A stretch of DNA of 64,000 nucleotides from RGIG3013 sp045538935. GTDB lineage: Bacteria; Bacillota; Clostridia; Oscillospirales; Acutalibacteraceae. Shown piece after piece: positions 26,920 to 34,211 of this stretch. The notes under the pieces are model-generated. The model did not search any database. It was given only the letters and a program-made list of their open reading frames with translations, and was not told the DNA's origin. The number at the start of each line of letters is the position of its first letter. Position 1 is the stretch's first letter. The stretch is from NCBI GenBank assembly GCA_045538935.1, contig JAZQEI010000022.1, positions 1 to 64,000 on the forward strand, in the 5' to 3' direction. The position numbers and the translations under genes are program-made.

Positions 26920-27759
26920 ATGAGTTTAACCGAAATTTTTACTAACCCCTTTATTTGCAAAATTATAATACGCGCGCTTATTGTAGGCGTTTTGGTAAGC
27001 CTTTCGGCAGCGTTGCTTGGCGTTGGTCTTGTGCTAAAGCGCTTTTCTATGATAGGTGACGGACTTTCGCATGTAGGATTTTTAGCGGTGGCAATACCAA
27101 CCGTATTTGCATCGCTCACAAATTTCTCGCTTGAAATTTCCCTAATTATTGTTGTTTTGGCCTCTTTTTTAATAATGCGAATAGCCCAAAACACAAAAAT
27201 TAACGGTGATGCCGCCATTGCGCTTATATCTACAAGTGCCGTTGCAATAGGTGTTGTTATTTTCGATTTTACCACCGGCATGACCACCGACATTTGCAAC
27301 AATATGTTTGGCTCATCGTCGGTTTTAACATTAACCGATAAAGATTTAATAATAAGTATTGTTTTGTGTCTTGCATGTATTGGAACATTTATAGTTTTAT
27401 ATAACCGTATTTTTTCGTACACCTTTGATGAAAGCTTTGCGGCATCGCAAGGCGTTAAAACAAAAAGTTGCCAGGCGGTTGTATCGTTAATGATATCTAT
27501 TACAATTGTTATAGGCATGAAGCTTTTAGGCGCTATAATGATATCGGCACTAACCATATTCCCCGCTCTTACCGGTATGATGCTTTGCAAAACCTATAAA
27601 TCGGCCGTTATAACATCGGCTTTGGTTTCGGTAATTTGCTTTGTTATTGGCTTTTTTACCGCATGTATGTTATCACTGCAAACGGGTCCTGCCGTTATAA
27701 TAGTAAACTTAATAGTGTTTATGTTCTCTTTAATTTTTAAAAGAATTAAAAACGCATAA
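26920..27759 (+). CDS. znuB: Zinc/manganese ABC transporter, permease
   Basis: This 279-residue integral membrane protein of the ABC-3 family has about eight hydrophobic helices. GDGLSHVGFLAVAIP near residue 46 is the family's conserved loop contacting the ATPase. GMKLLGAIMISALTIFPA near residue 195 is also typical. It begins 1 bp after znuC and ends the operon. Confidence 0.92.
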   Translation: MSLTEIFTNPFICKIIIRALIVGVLVSLSAALLGVGLVLKRFSMIGDGLSHVGFLAVAIPTVFASLTNFSLEISLIIVVLASFLIMRIAQNTKINGDAAIALISTSAVAIGVVIFDFTTGMTTDICNNMFGSSSVLTLTDKDLIISIVLCLACIGTFIVLYNRIFSYTFDESFAASQGVKTKSCQAVVSLMISITIVIGMKLLGAIMISALTIFPALTGMMLCKTYKSAVITSALVSVICFVIGFFTACMLSLQTGPAVIIVNLIVFMFSLIFKRIKNA

Positions 27760-27779
27760 AAACGTATTCTGAAAAAACA

Positions 27780-27804
27780 AAAAGCACTGCATAGCAGTGC
27801 TTTT
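27780..27804. terminator. Terminator after the znu operon
   Basis: AAAAGCACTGC (27780-27790) pairs with GCAGTGCTTTT (27794-27804) around ATA. It is followed by T-rich sequence and may also serve the convergent glycosidase-like gene. Confidence 0.82.
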
Positions 27805-27807
27805 ATT

Positions 27808-29454
27808 TTATCTTATTTTTATAAAATATCCGTATCTAAACGGCGGTAATGTAAATTCACTATCACTTAATTTAATCTCACAAGACGATACATTGTCTTT
27901 AAAAAGCGGATAAAATCTTGCAGTTTTGCCCGAAAAAGATGGCAGCTTTATTCCTCTAATTAAATATGGCTCTTTAGAGTCGTGTAAAAGATTTCTCCAA
28001 ATATCATCCTTAGCGCGCACGTAAATTAAAGTTGTGCTTCTGCCCTTTAAAACATAAATCTTTGCCTTTTTTCTTGTAATTTCTGTGCACTTAAAGTGTT
28101 GTCTGTGTACCTTAACGTTATGTAGCATATCGGCAAAAGGCTTATATGCACTATACAAATTTAGCGGCTCTATATATTCTGCTACATGCTCTAAGATTCC
28201 AACCCCTGCTGCGCCCTTAAAAAACGGTGTAAATGCGCAATCGTTTAATAATATTCCGTGATAATCTATAGAATAAAACCCAAATGGACTGCCGTTAATA
28301 TCAACCGCACCGGTGCCGCTTAAAAGCATAGGTTTGTCTTTAACGGCCATACGTTCTACCGCTAAAGCCGACATTTCCTGCGCAGACCACGTACACTCTG
28401 CAAGCTCGGCAGAGCGGTTTAAAAATCTGCGAGTTTGCAAAAACGAAATATTTATAGCATCTAAAAATTCTTTTTGCCTTTTATTATCTGCCAAGCTTTG
28501 CATTAAGCTTGTGCCAACGGTTACCATATTTTGGGGTGATATTTCTTTTATTTTTTCTATTGCTTTATTAGAAAATTTTATAATATCTTCTTTTGGTGCA
28601 TCTATAAGATCCATTTCTTCCCATAATTCGAATGCCATTATTACAGGATCATTCCAGTATCTGTAAAAATACTGTTCTATTTCGCTAAACCATGCATCAA
28701 AACACTCGTCATCGTTCAGCCAATGATTTATATCTAAAATTCTTCTACCTGTTTTAATGTCTTTAATTGTTCGACAATCTTTTTTGGCAAATGATGCATC
28801 ATTTTTTAGTGTTTTAAAGCTTTCTAATGTTAGTTTAACTTTCACATTGTTCTCACGGCAACACTCAATAACGTGCCACAAATTAAAGAAAGCCTCACTG
28901 CGAGTAACGTTGCTAAACTCAGTTCGAATATTAAACAAAGGGTCGGTAAGACAAATATTAACAAGGTTACCGCCATTCTCTGCAAAATTCTTTATTCGGC
29001 GCAAATACGGAGCTATACCAAAATTTAATTCTTCAGATGTATAATACTCGGCGTCGGCTATTTTTTGGGGTTGCAGTTTTATACCAATAGGCACAAAACT
29101 ATGCCCGCTTGAAAGCATAAAGTAATGTGGGTCATCACTTACGCTAACAAATCCGCCGGGGGTTTTATTGTCGTAAACTTCAAACTCGCCCGAGTCAACA
29201 CACTTGCCATTATACATGGCGGCCCATCTGTAGCGGCCCACTAAACACGGAGTAAATCTTGCGATAATAAAATAACTGTTTACTGTTTGCAAATGATAAT
29301 ATCCATATATGTCATACTTTGCCGATGTTGCTACCTGCTTATAGGCGTAACCGGTGATTATACAGTTATTAGGCAATGTATATTCTATATAGTCAATGTC
29401 TTTTATTTGCTTAAAAACTAAATCTATGCGCGAAAAAAGAGCATAACGTTCCAT
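27808..29454 (-). CDS. Glycoside-hydrolase-like protein (DUF5060/GH5-like), possibly inactive
   Basis: This cytoplasmic protein of about 548 residues lacks a signal peptide. The N-terminal part (about 1-100) looks like the beta-sandwich of DUF5060-type glycosidases. A TIM-barrel-like part follows, with GGNLVNICLTDPLF and the acid/base-like MAFELWEEMDLID (around residue 260). Where such enzymes usually carry the nucleophile (KPVLLGEFG-like), this one reads KPMLLSGTGAVD, lacking the Glu. A C-terminal beta domain ends the protein. ATG 29454 is preferred, since GTG 29463 overlaps the AAAGGTG ribosome site. The substrate is unknown. Confidence 0.6.
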   Translation of the reverse strand: MERYALFSRIDLVFKQIKDIDYIEYTLPNNCIITGYAYKQVATSAKYDIYGYYHLQTVNSYFIIARFTPCLVGRYRWAAMYNGKCVDSGEFEVYDNKTPGGFVSVSDDPHYFMLSSGHSFVPIGIKLQPQKIADAEYYTSEELNFGIAPYLRRIKNFAENGGNLVNICLTDPLFNIRTEFSNVTRSEAFFNLWHVIECCRENNVKVKLTLESFKTLKNDASFAKKDCRTIKDIKTGRRILDINHWLNDDECFDAWFSEIEQYFYRYWNDPVIMAFELWEEMDLIDAPKEDIIKFSNKAIEKIKEISPQNMVTVGTSLMQSLADNKRQKEFLDAINISFLQTRRFLNRSAELAECTWSAQEMSALAVERMAVKDKPMLLSGTGAVDINGSPFGFYSIDYHGILLNDCAFTPFFKGAAGVGILEHVAEYIEPLNLYSAYKPFADMLHNVKVHRQHFKCTEITRKKAKIYVLKGRSTTLIYVRAKDDIWRNLLHDSKEPYLIRGIKLPSFSGKTARFYPLFKDNVSSCEIKLSDSEFTLPPFRYGYFIKIR

Positions 29455-29556
29455 CTTTATCACCTTTTGCTCAAATTTATTAAATTATAGCACAAAAATC
29501 TTGCTATTTAAACGATTTTTTAAAAAAACTTGCAATTTTTTATTAATTGTATAAAA

Positions 29557-29588
29557 AACAGTGTGTTTTTTAGCAAAAACACACTGTT
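29557..29588 (-). terminator. Terminator after rarA
   Basis: AACAGTGTGTTTTT (29557-29570) pairs with AAAAACACACTGTT (29575-29588) around TAGC. On the minus strand a T run follows, ending the rarA transcript. Confidence 0.85.
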
Positions 29589-29591
29589 CAA

Positions 29592-30863
29592 TTACTTATT
29601 ATTAGATTTTATTGCATCCCAATACTCTTTGTAGCGTTGTTCGTTTTTATTGTCGCCAAAGCGGTAGTAGGTTTTGTTTTTTAGGCTATCGGGCAAATAC
29701 TGCTGATTTATGTAATGGTTTTTATATTCGTGCGGATATTTGTAAAACTGCCCCTTAACTTCTACCTCGTCACCGTCAAAATGTTTGTTTTTAAGGGTTC
29801 TTGGAATATCTGCAGGCGCCGATGTTTGAACATCTGTTACAGCGGCATTTATAGCATTATATACCGAGTTTGATTTTGGTGATATACAAACCAAAACAAC
29901 AGCGTCAGCAAGGGGTATTCTGGCCTCTGGCAAACCTACCATAAGCGCAGTATCTACGGCAGCTTTTACTATAGGAATTATTTGGGGGTAAGCAAGGCCT
30001 ACATCTTCGCATGCGCATACTAAAAGACGCCTACAAGCCGACGGTAAATCGCCCGCCTCAAGCAACCTTGCAAGGTAGTGAAGAGCCGCGTCGGCATCGG
30101 AGCCGCGCATAGATTTTTGGTAAGCCGATATTATGTCATAATGATCATCACCGTTTTTATCATACCTCATCGATTTACCTACGGTAAGTTCCGAAACAAT
30201 TTCATCGGTAATGGTAATTGTGCCATCTTCTTCGGGCACCGACAACACGCACATTTCTAAAATGTTAAGTGCTTTTCTAACGTCACCGCCGGCACCATTG
30301 CAAATATTTAGTAAAATTCTCGGCTCTGCCAAAATTTTAATGGCTCTCTCTCCAGATAAAATTTCTATTGCGCGCTCTAGAGCCGGTACAATGTCAGCGG
30401 GCTCTAGCATTTTAAACTCAAAAACCGTGCTACGGCTTAGCACCGCGTTATATACATAAAAATATGGGTTTTCGGTGGTAGAAGCTATTAGGGTAATATC
30501 GCCGCTCTCTATATACTCAAGCAAAATTTGCTGCTGCTTTTTTGTAAAATACTGAATTTCATCTAAATAAAGCAAAATGCCATTCGGTGCATCTATTGCA
30601 GCAATATTATTTATAATTTCTTTAATGTCAGAAACCGATGCCGTAGTAGCATTTAATCTGTAAAGCTTTTTATTGCATTTTTCGGCAATTATGTTAGCAA
30701 TGGTGGTTTTTCCCACACCCGACGGGCCGTAAAATATTAAATTTGTTATTTGGCCCGATTCTATTATTCGGCGCAACGGCTTGTTTTCTCCAAGCAAATG
30801 CTTTTGTCCGTAAACATGCTCTATACTGCTTGGACGCAGTCGGTCTGCTAAAGGTCTTGACAT
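29592..30863 (-). CDS. rarA: Replication-associated recombination protein A (AAA+ ATPase)
   Basis: RarA/MgsA acts at stalled replication forks. The 423-residue protein has an N-terminal AAA+ domain with Walker A GPSGVGKTTIANII and Walker B LYLDEIQYF. The sensor-like STTENPYFYVYNAVLSR and the conserved YDIISAYQKSMRGSDADAAL follow. The C-terminal helical region with YPHEYKNHYINQQYLPD is typical of the family. It is divergent from the flippase gene. Confidence 0.95.
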   Translation of the reverse strand: MSRPLADRLRPSSIEHVYGQKHLLGENKPLRRIIESGQITNLIFYGPSGVGKTTIANIIAEKCNKKLYRLNATTASVSDIKEIINNIAAIDAPNGILLYLDEIQYFTKKQQQILLEYIESGDITLIASTTENPYFYVYNAVLSRSTVFEFKMLEPADIVPALERAIEILSGERAIKILAEPRILLNICNGAGGDVRKALNILEMCVLSVPEEDGTITITDEIVSELTVGKSMRYDKNGDDHYDIISAYQKSMRGSDADAALHYLARLLEAGDLPSACRRLLVCACEDVGLAYPQIIPIVKAAVDTALMVGLPEARIPLADAVVLVCISPKSNSVYNAINAAVTDVQTSAPADIPRTLKNKHFDGDEVEVKGQFYKYPHEYKNHYINQQYLPDSLKNKTYYRFGDNKNEQRYKEYWDAIKSNNK

Positions 30864-30968
30864 AAAGCTCCCCCGTACAATTATATTTATTATATTTTAC
30901 AACATTTTTGCAGTTTTTGCAATGTTATATTATCGTCTTTTGATTCATAATTTTAAACTATAGGGACG

Positions 30969-32501
30969 GTGGTTAACATTAAAAAAGTTTTATTTATTAA
31001 AAATGCTGTTATTCTTACCGCAACCACTCTGCTTTTGCGGGTTGCGGGAATATTTTTTAAGGTGTTTTTAGCTGATAAATTAGATTCTGAGGGCGTAGGT
31101 TTATATCACTTAGTTTTCTCGGTTTATGTGCTTGCGGCTACATTTGCAACATCGGGTATATGCACTGCCGTAACGCGCCTTGTTACCGATGAGTTTGCAC
31201 TTGGCAACTTAAAAGCCGCAAAAATCATTTTAAAAAAGGCTATTATATTAACCCTTGTATTTGCCATAGTTACCGTAGGAGTTGTTTTTGTTTTTGCGAA
31301 ACAAATAGCAGTTATATTTTTAGGCGATGCGCGTGCCACATTATCGTTAAAAATAATGTGTATTAGTCTGCCTTTTATGGGTATAGCCTCTTGTATTAGG
31401 GGATACTTTATTGCATCACGCAAAACTTTGCAACCATCACTTGCACAAATAATAGAACAAATAACCCGAATTGCAGTAGTTGTTTTTTTGCTTATAAAAT
31501 TTGCCCACAAAGGTCTTGAGTTTACTTGCGCTGCAGTTATTATAGGCGACAGCATTGCCGAAACTGTTTCGTGCATTATTTTATACGTAATGTATAGGTA
31601 TGATTTTGCCCGTATCTGCTCTGCTTCTAGCCCTTTTCAAACACCTTTACGACTAACAAAGAAGATTTTAAGAATTTCTATACCAATTACATCTGGCCGA
31701 TATTTAAACAGTTTGCTTCGCACCATAGAAAATATTTTAGTTCCAAAAGCGCTGCAAAAAAGCAGACTATCATCATCGGCAGCACTTAGTGTTTTTGGCA
31801 ACATTAAGGGAATGGCTTTGCCCATTTTGTTGTTTCCGTCATCACTACTTAACTCTGTATCTATATTGCTTATTCCCGAAATGAGCGAGGCTACCGCAAA
31901 AAAACAAACAGAAACCATAAAAAGAGTAATCGACCGACTTATATGCATAACAATGTACTTCGGTTCTATTGTAGGCGCAATGTTTCTTTGTATTGGCAAC
32001 GAGCTAGGACAAATAATTTATAAAAACAACCAAGTAGGCGCTCTTATTAGTGCATTGGCGCCACTTGTGCCCGTAATGTATATAGACAGCGTTGCTGACG
32101 GTATGCTAAAAGGCTTAGATCAACAACTCATTTGCTTTAGAAACTGCATTTTAGATTCATCGATAAGAATAATTTTAATTATGCTGTTTGTTTCAAAATT
32201 TGCCATTTCGGGCTTTATAGGAATAATGTATTTTAGTAATCTTTTAACAGCATTTTTAAATACATACAGATTACTAAAAGTAGCAAAATTAAAACCTAAT
32301 ATTAAAAAATGGTTTTTGAAACCGCTTTTTTGTTCTGGTATATCCTGCAGCATTGCATATTTTTTAATGAAATATTTTAATGTGCATAACATCTATATCC
32401 AATCCTGCTCCTTTATTTTAATAAGCGCTGTTTTTTATATTATTTTTATGGGATTTTTGAAAAATAAAAAAATAAAAAACCTAACAGCATTAAGAATATA
32501 A
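30969..32501 (+). CDS. SpoVB-like polysaccharide flippase (MATE/MOP superfamily)
   Basis: This 510-residue membrane protein of the MOP flippase superfamily has about 14 hydrophobic helices. The start IKNAVILTATTLLLRVAGIFFKVF is typical of SpoVB/MurJ-like proteins, which move lipid-linked precursors across the membrane. SpoVB acts in spore cortex assembly, but related proteins occur in non-sporing Clostridia. The start is the GTG at 30969; the ribosome site AGGGA is only 2 bases away, so initiation may be weak. No ATG lies near. Confidence 0.82.
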   Translation: MVNIKKVLFIKNAVILTATTLLLRVAGIFFKVFLADKLDSEGVGLYHLVFSVYVLAATFATSGICTAVTRLVTDEFALGNLKAAKIILKKAIILTLVFAIVTVGVVFVFAKQIAVIFLGDARATLSLKIMCISLPFMGIASCIRGYFIASRKTLQPSLAQIIEQITRIAVVVFLLIKFAHKGLEFTCAAVIIGDSIAETVSCIILYVMYRYDFARICSASSPFQTPLRLTKKILRISIPITSGRYLNSLLRTIENILVPKALQKSRLSSSAALSVFGNIKGMALPILLFPSSLLNSVSILLIPEMSEATAKKQTETIKRVIDRLICITMYFGSIVGAMFLCIGNELGQIIYKNNQVGALISALAPLVPVMYIDSVADGMLKGLDQQLICFRNCILDSSIRIILIMLFVSKFAISGFIGIMYFSNLLTAFLNTYRLLKVAKLKPNIKKWFLKPLFCSGISCSIAYFLMKYFNVHNIYIQSCSFILISAVFYIIFMGFLKNKKIKNLTALRI

Positions 32502-32831
32502 CAAACGCAAAATTTTTGCGCTCTGATTTGCTATATGTTAATATAAAAACTACAAATTCGACGCTATTTGCCGCAAAATGTCAATTATTTTTTAAAATAG
32601 CCAAATATTTTTGCGATAATTTGCAATTTTTATGCGCGATTTATTAAATTTTTTGAATATTTTTTAGATTTTTAGCGTATTTTTGAAATCGCAATTGCAA
32701 TAATCGTAATATTATTGTATGTTTTTTAGTATTTGTTGATATAAGTTGACTTTTTGCACATATTTTGTGTATAATATTGCCATAACATTACCAATTTGTG
32801 TAATTTTATTCGATTTTAAAGGTGATTCTTT
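32502..32831. other. AT-rich intergenic region
   Basis: This very AT-rich stretch of 330 bp has no convincing open reading frame. Apart from the promoter at 32746-32775 I see no RNA motif or terminator hairpin. Confidence 0.6.
32746..32775 (+). promoter_or_regulatory. Promoter of the DUF6514 gene
   Basis: TTGACT (32746-32751) and TATAAT (32770-32775) are separated by 18 bases, about 56 bp before the ATG. Confidence 0.7.
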
Positions 32832-33041
32832 ATGAGCAAAGCTAAATACACAATAACCAAATCCGTAATTCAAGACGAACAAGGGCGCAGCATTAAAACC
32901 TACGGTCTTAAATCAAACGACATTGTTGTGCCCGATATTTCTTGCCACAAGCAAACCGTATTGAATTTAATAGAGCGACTAGGTAACGAAGAACTTGACG
33001 CTAAACAGCTTATGTACATAATTGAAGATATCATAATATAA
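32832..33041 (+). CDS. Small DUF6514-like protein
   Basis: This 69-residue soluble protein starts MSKAKYTITKSVI and has TYGLKSND followed by ISCHKQTVLNLIERL. I recall this layout from the small Firmicutes family DUF6514, whose function is unknown. AAAGGTG precedes the ATG at good spacing. It has its own promoter and is followed within 25 bp by the tRNA-Pro promoter, so it probably marks the left border of the tRNA-linked accessory region. Confidence 0.7.
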   Translation: MSKAKYTITKSVIQDEQGRSIKTYGLKSNDIVVPDISCHKQTVLNLIERLGNEELDAKQLMYIIEDIII

Positions 33042-33063
33042 AACAATATTTAAATAATGAGCA

Positions 33064-33092
33064 TTGACAAAACGGAAGTTTTGGCTTATAAT
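33064..33092 (+). promoter_or_regulatory. Consensus promoter of the tRNA-Pro locus
   Basis: TTGACA (33064-33069) and TATAAT (33087-33092) with exactly 17 bases between them form a perfect consensus promoter, as expected for a stable RNA gene. The first thing downstream is not the intact tRNA but its 5' half (33130-33166). The intact gene starts 234 bp after the -10. Confidence 0.85.
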
Positions 33093-33126
33093 GTTTGTCG
33101 CGGTCAAAATTTGCCGCAATAATTTC

Positions 33127-33166
33127 TTTCGAGGTGTCGCCCAGTTGGTAGGGCGCTAGTTTTGGG
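33127..33166 (+). repeat. Duplicated 5' half of tRNA-Pro (copy 1 of a 40-bp direct repeat)
   Basis: TTTC plus the first 37 bases of tRNA-Pro, up to the anticodon (CTAGTTTTGGG), repeat identically at 33323-33362. Copy 1 has no matching 3' half and cannot form a tRNA. The 156 bp between the two copies are GC-rich and hairpin-prone. They start and end with GTTTTGG (33159-33165) and CCAAAAC (33275-33281). The arrangement looks like the scar of an insertion or recombination in the anticodon loop. Confidence 0.85.
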
Positions 33167-33325
33167 TGAGGTTGCGAGCGCTCACTGTGTGAGATAAAGC
33201 GAGCATAACGCAAGCGCCGCGGTCGGCAAGCGAAATACGGCAGTATTGAGTCGCCGGGCACCGCAAGAGGGTTACCAAAACGGCACATTTGAATAAAGCC
33301 GCATAAAATTTAATACAACATATTT

Positions 33326-33401
33326 CGAGGTGTCGCCCAGTTGGTAGGGCGCTAGTTTTGGGAACTAGATGCCGCAGGTTCGAGTCCTGTCACCTCGACC
33401 A
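33326..33401 (+). tRNA. tRNA-Pro (anticodon UGG)
   Basis: The 76-base cloverleaf has acceptor arms CGAGGTG and CACCTCG. The anticodon stem-loop is CTAGT-TTTGGGA-ACTAG with anticodon TGG, the T-arm is GCAGG-TTCGAGT-CCTGT, and CCA is encoded at the 3' end. The intact gene lies between a 5' fragment upstream and two 3' fragments downstream. Confidence 0.95.
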
Positions 33402-33444
33402 AATTAAAAGGAATCAGCCTTTAGGTTGGTTCCTTTTAATTTTT
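33402..33444 (+). terminator. Hairpin terminator directly after tRNA-Pro
   Basis: AATTAAAAGGAA (33402-33413) pairs with TTCCTTTTAATT (33430-33441), with an inner CAGCC/GGTTG pairing, then a T run. It begins at the base after the encoded CCA. Confidence 0.85.
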
Positions 33445-33583
33445 GTATATAGCAGGACGAGAACCTGAGAAGGTCTCGGCGTTAATAAAAGTTGCCAGCG
33501 GCAAGTTTTTAGCCGAGAGCGCGCAGTCGGGTACCGAAATTCGAAGAATTTGGGTCGACAAGCGTGTAGTATGCGAAGCAGAC
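33445..33583 (+). other. Hairpin-rich spacer between tRNA-Pro and the first 3' remnant
   Basis: This 139-bp segment is GC-richer than its surroundings and without a believable gene. It begins with GCAGGACGAGAACC (33452-33465), which recurs after the next two hairpins. CTCGGC...GCCGAG encloses TTGCC-AGC-GGCAA, and AAATTC-GAA-GAATTT follows. An open frame across it (33443-33736) also spans tRNA fragments, so I do not call it. Confidence 0.55.
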
Positions 33584-33586
33584 GGT

Positions 33587-33607
33587 CGAGTCCTGTCACC
33601 TCGACCA
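33587..33607 (+). repeat. 3' remnant of tRNA-Pro, number 1
   Basis: Twenty-one bases (from CGAGTCCTG to GACCA) are identical to the end of tRNA-Pro at 33381-33401. No 5' part precedes it. A perfect terminator-like hairpin follows immediately. Confidence 0.85.
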
Positions 33608-33673
33608 AAAAACAGTTACGACCATTTGGTCGTGGCTGTTTTTTTCTTTTGCGTGCAGGACGAGAAACGACCT
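33604..33673 (+). repeat. 70-bp direct repeat flanking the island, left copy
   Basis: ACCA, an AACAG...CTGTT hairpin (33611-33640), a T run and GCAGGACGAGAAACGACCT recur at 37799-37868 with about 85% identity and no gaps. Two base pairs of the stem differ in a compensatory way, so the pairing is kept. The two copies bracket 4.1 kb carrying two orphan genes. Confidence 0.75.
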
Positions 33674-33731
33674 CCAAACGCTACGACCAACGGGAGTAAA
33701 GCGTTTGGGAGAACAGTCCGGCGGACTGTTC
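33674..33731 (+). other. Two perfect hairpins in the tRNA-remnant spacer
   Basis: CCAAACGC (33674-33681) pairs with GCGTTTGG (33701-33708). GAACAGTCCG (33711-33720) pairs with CGGACTGTTC (33722-33731). Neither is followed by a T run, so they are not standard terminators. Confidence 0.6.
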
Positions 33732-33746
33732 GATAGCCGGAGAGGA

Positions 33747-33766
33747 GAGTCCTGTCACCTCGACCA
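33747..33766 (+). repeat. 3' remnant of tRNA-Pro, number 2
   Basis: Twenty bases (GAGTCCTG to GACCA) are identical to tRNA-Pro 33382-33401. A hairpin (33767-33803) with 10-bp arms AAAATCCAAA/TTTGGATTTT and a T run follows at the next base. Confidence 0.85.
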
Positions 33767-33803
33767 AAAATCCAAATTCGATTATTTGTCGGGTTTGGAT
33801 TTT
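33767..33803 (+). terminator. Terminator-like hairpin after the second 3' tRNA remnant
   Basis: AAAATCCAAA (33767-33776) and TTTGGATTTT (33794-33803) pair perfectly, and T-rich sequence follows. Confidence 0.75.
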
Positions 33804-34040
33804 TCTTTTTTATATAAACTTTTCACATTCTCCAGTCTAATTTTACTGATTCAAAATTATTAAACAAGCAAATAACATCACACCTTTCGCATTTGTTCTT
33901 ATTTACTGCATACTGAATTTCGATGGTAATAACTTTTGATTTGAAACGGTCAGACATAATGTTTGACTGTTCAAAATCATTTGATTGTTACACACATATG
34001 TTTTGATTTTATACTACGACTATAAAATATGATAAGATAT
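33804..34040. other. AT-rich gap left of the first orphan gene
   Basis: I see no gene, RNA fold or promoter of good quality in these 237 bp. Confidence 0.5.
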
Positions 34041-34115
34041 GTACTGTTTTCCGACTGCGAAAAACCCTTATTTTATGCAGTTTTCGGCGTAATTGCTATA
34101 ATGCTATTCCGACCA
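34041..34115 (+). repeat. 75-bp repeat R1, left of the first orphan gene
   Basis: GTACTGTTTTCCGACTGCG leads through an AT-rich middle to TGCTATAAT (an extended -10) and ends in CTATTCCGACCA. A diverged copy (R2) lies at 35694-35766, after the gene. The CCGACCA end resembles a tRNA 3' end. A hairpin AAAACCTTTG/CAAAGGTTTT (34116-34149) follows at once. Confidence 0.65.
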
Positions 34116-34211
34116 AAAACCTTTGGAATTCTAGGATTTCAAAGGTTTTTCTATACAGATAAGATTTTTATGTTATAATAAGTTAGAAATTATAATAAAG
34201 GATGTGTTTAC

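Noticed and set aside
30969..32501. MurJ, the essential lipid II flippase, instead of SpoVB-like.
   Set aside because: The N-terminal pattern and length fit the SpoVB branch better, but the distinction is not certain from sequence reading alone.
33031..33288. Minus-strand frame of 85 codons opposite the tRNA-Pro 5' half.
   Set aside because: It covers the consensus tRNA promoter and the duplicated tRNA half, so it is most likely a chance frame.
33130..33401. A tRNA-Pro split by a long intron in the anticodon loop (5' half at 33130, 3' half at 33363).
   Set aside because: The second copy already has its own complete 5' half, so an intact tRNA is encoded at 33326-33401 without splicing. The segment also shows no group I intron core that I can recognise.
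33443..33736. Open frame of 97 codons across the tRNA-remnant region.
   Set aside because: It runs through a tRNA fragment and several hairpins, has no ribosome site and encodes no recognisable domain.
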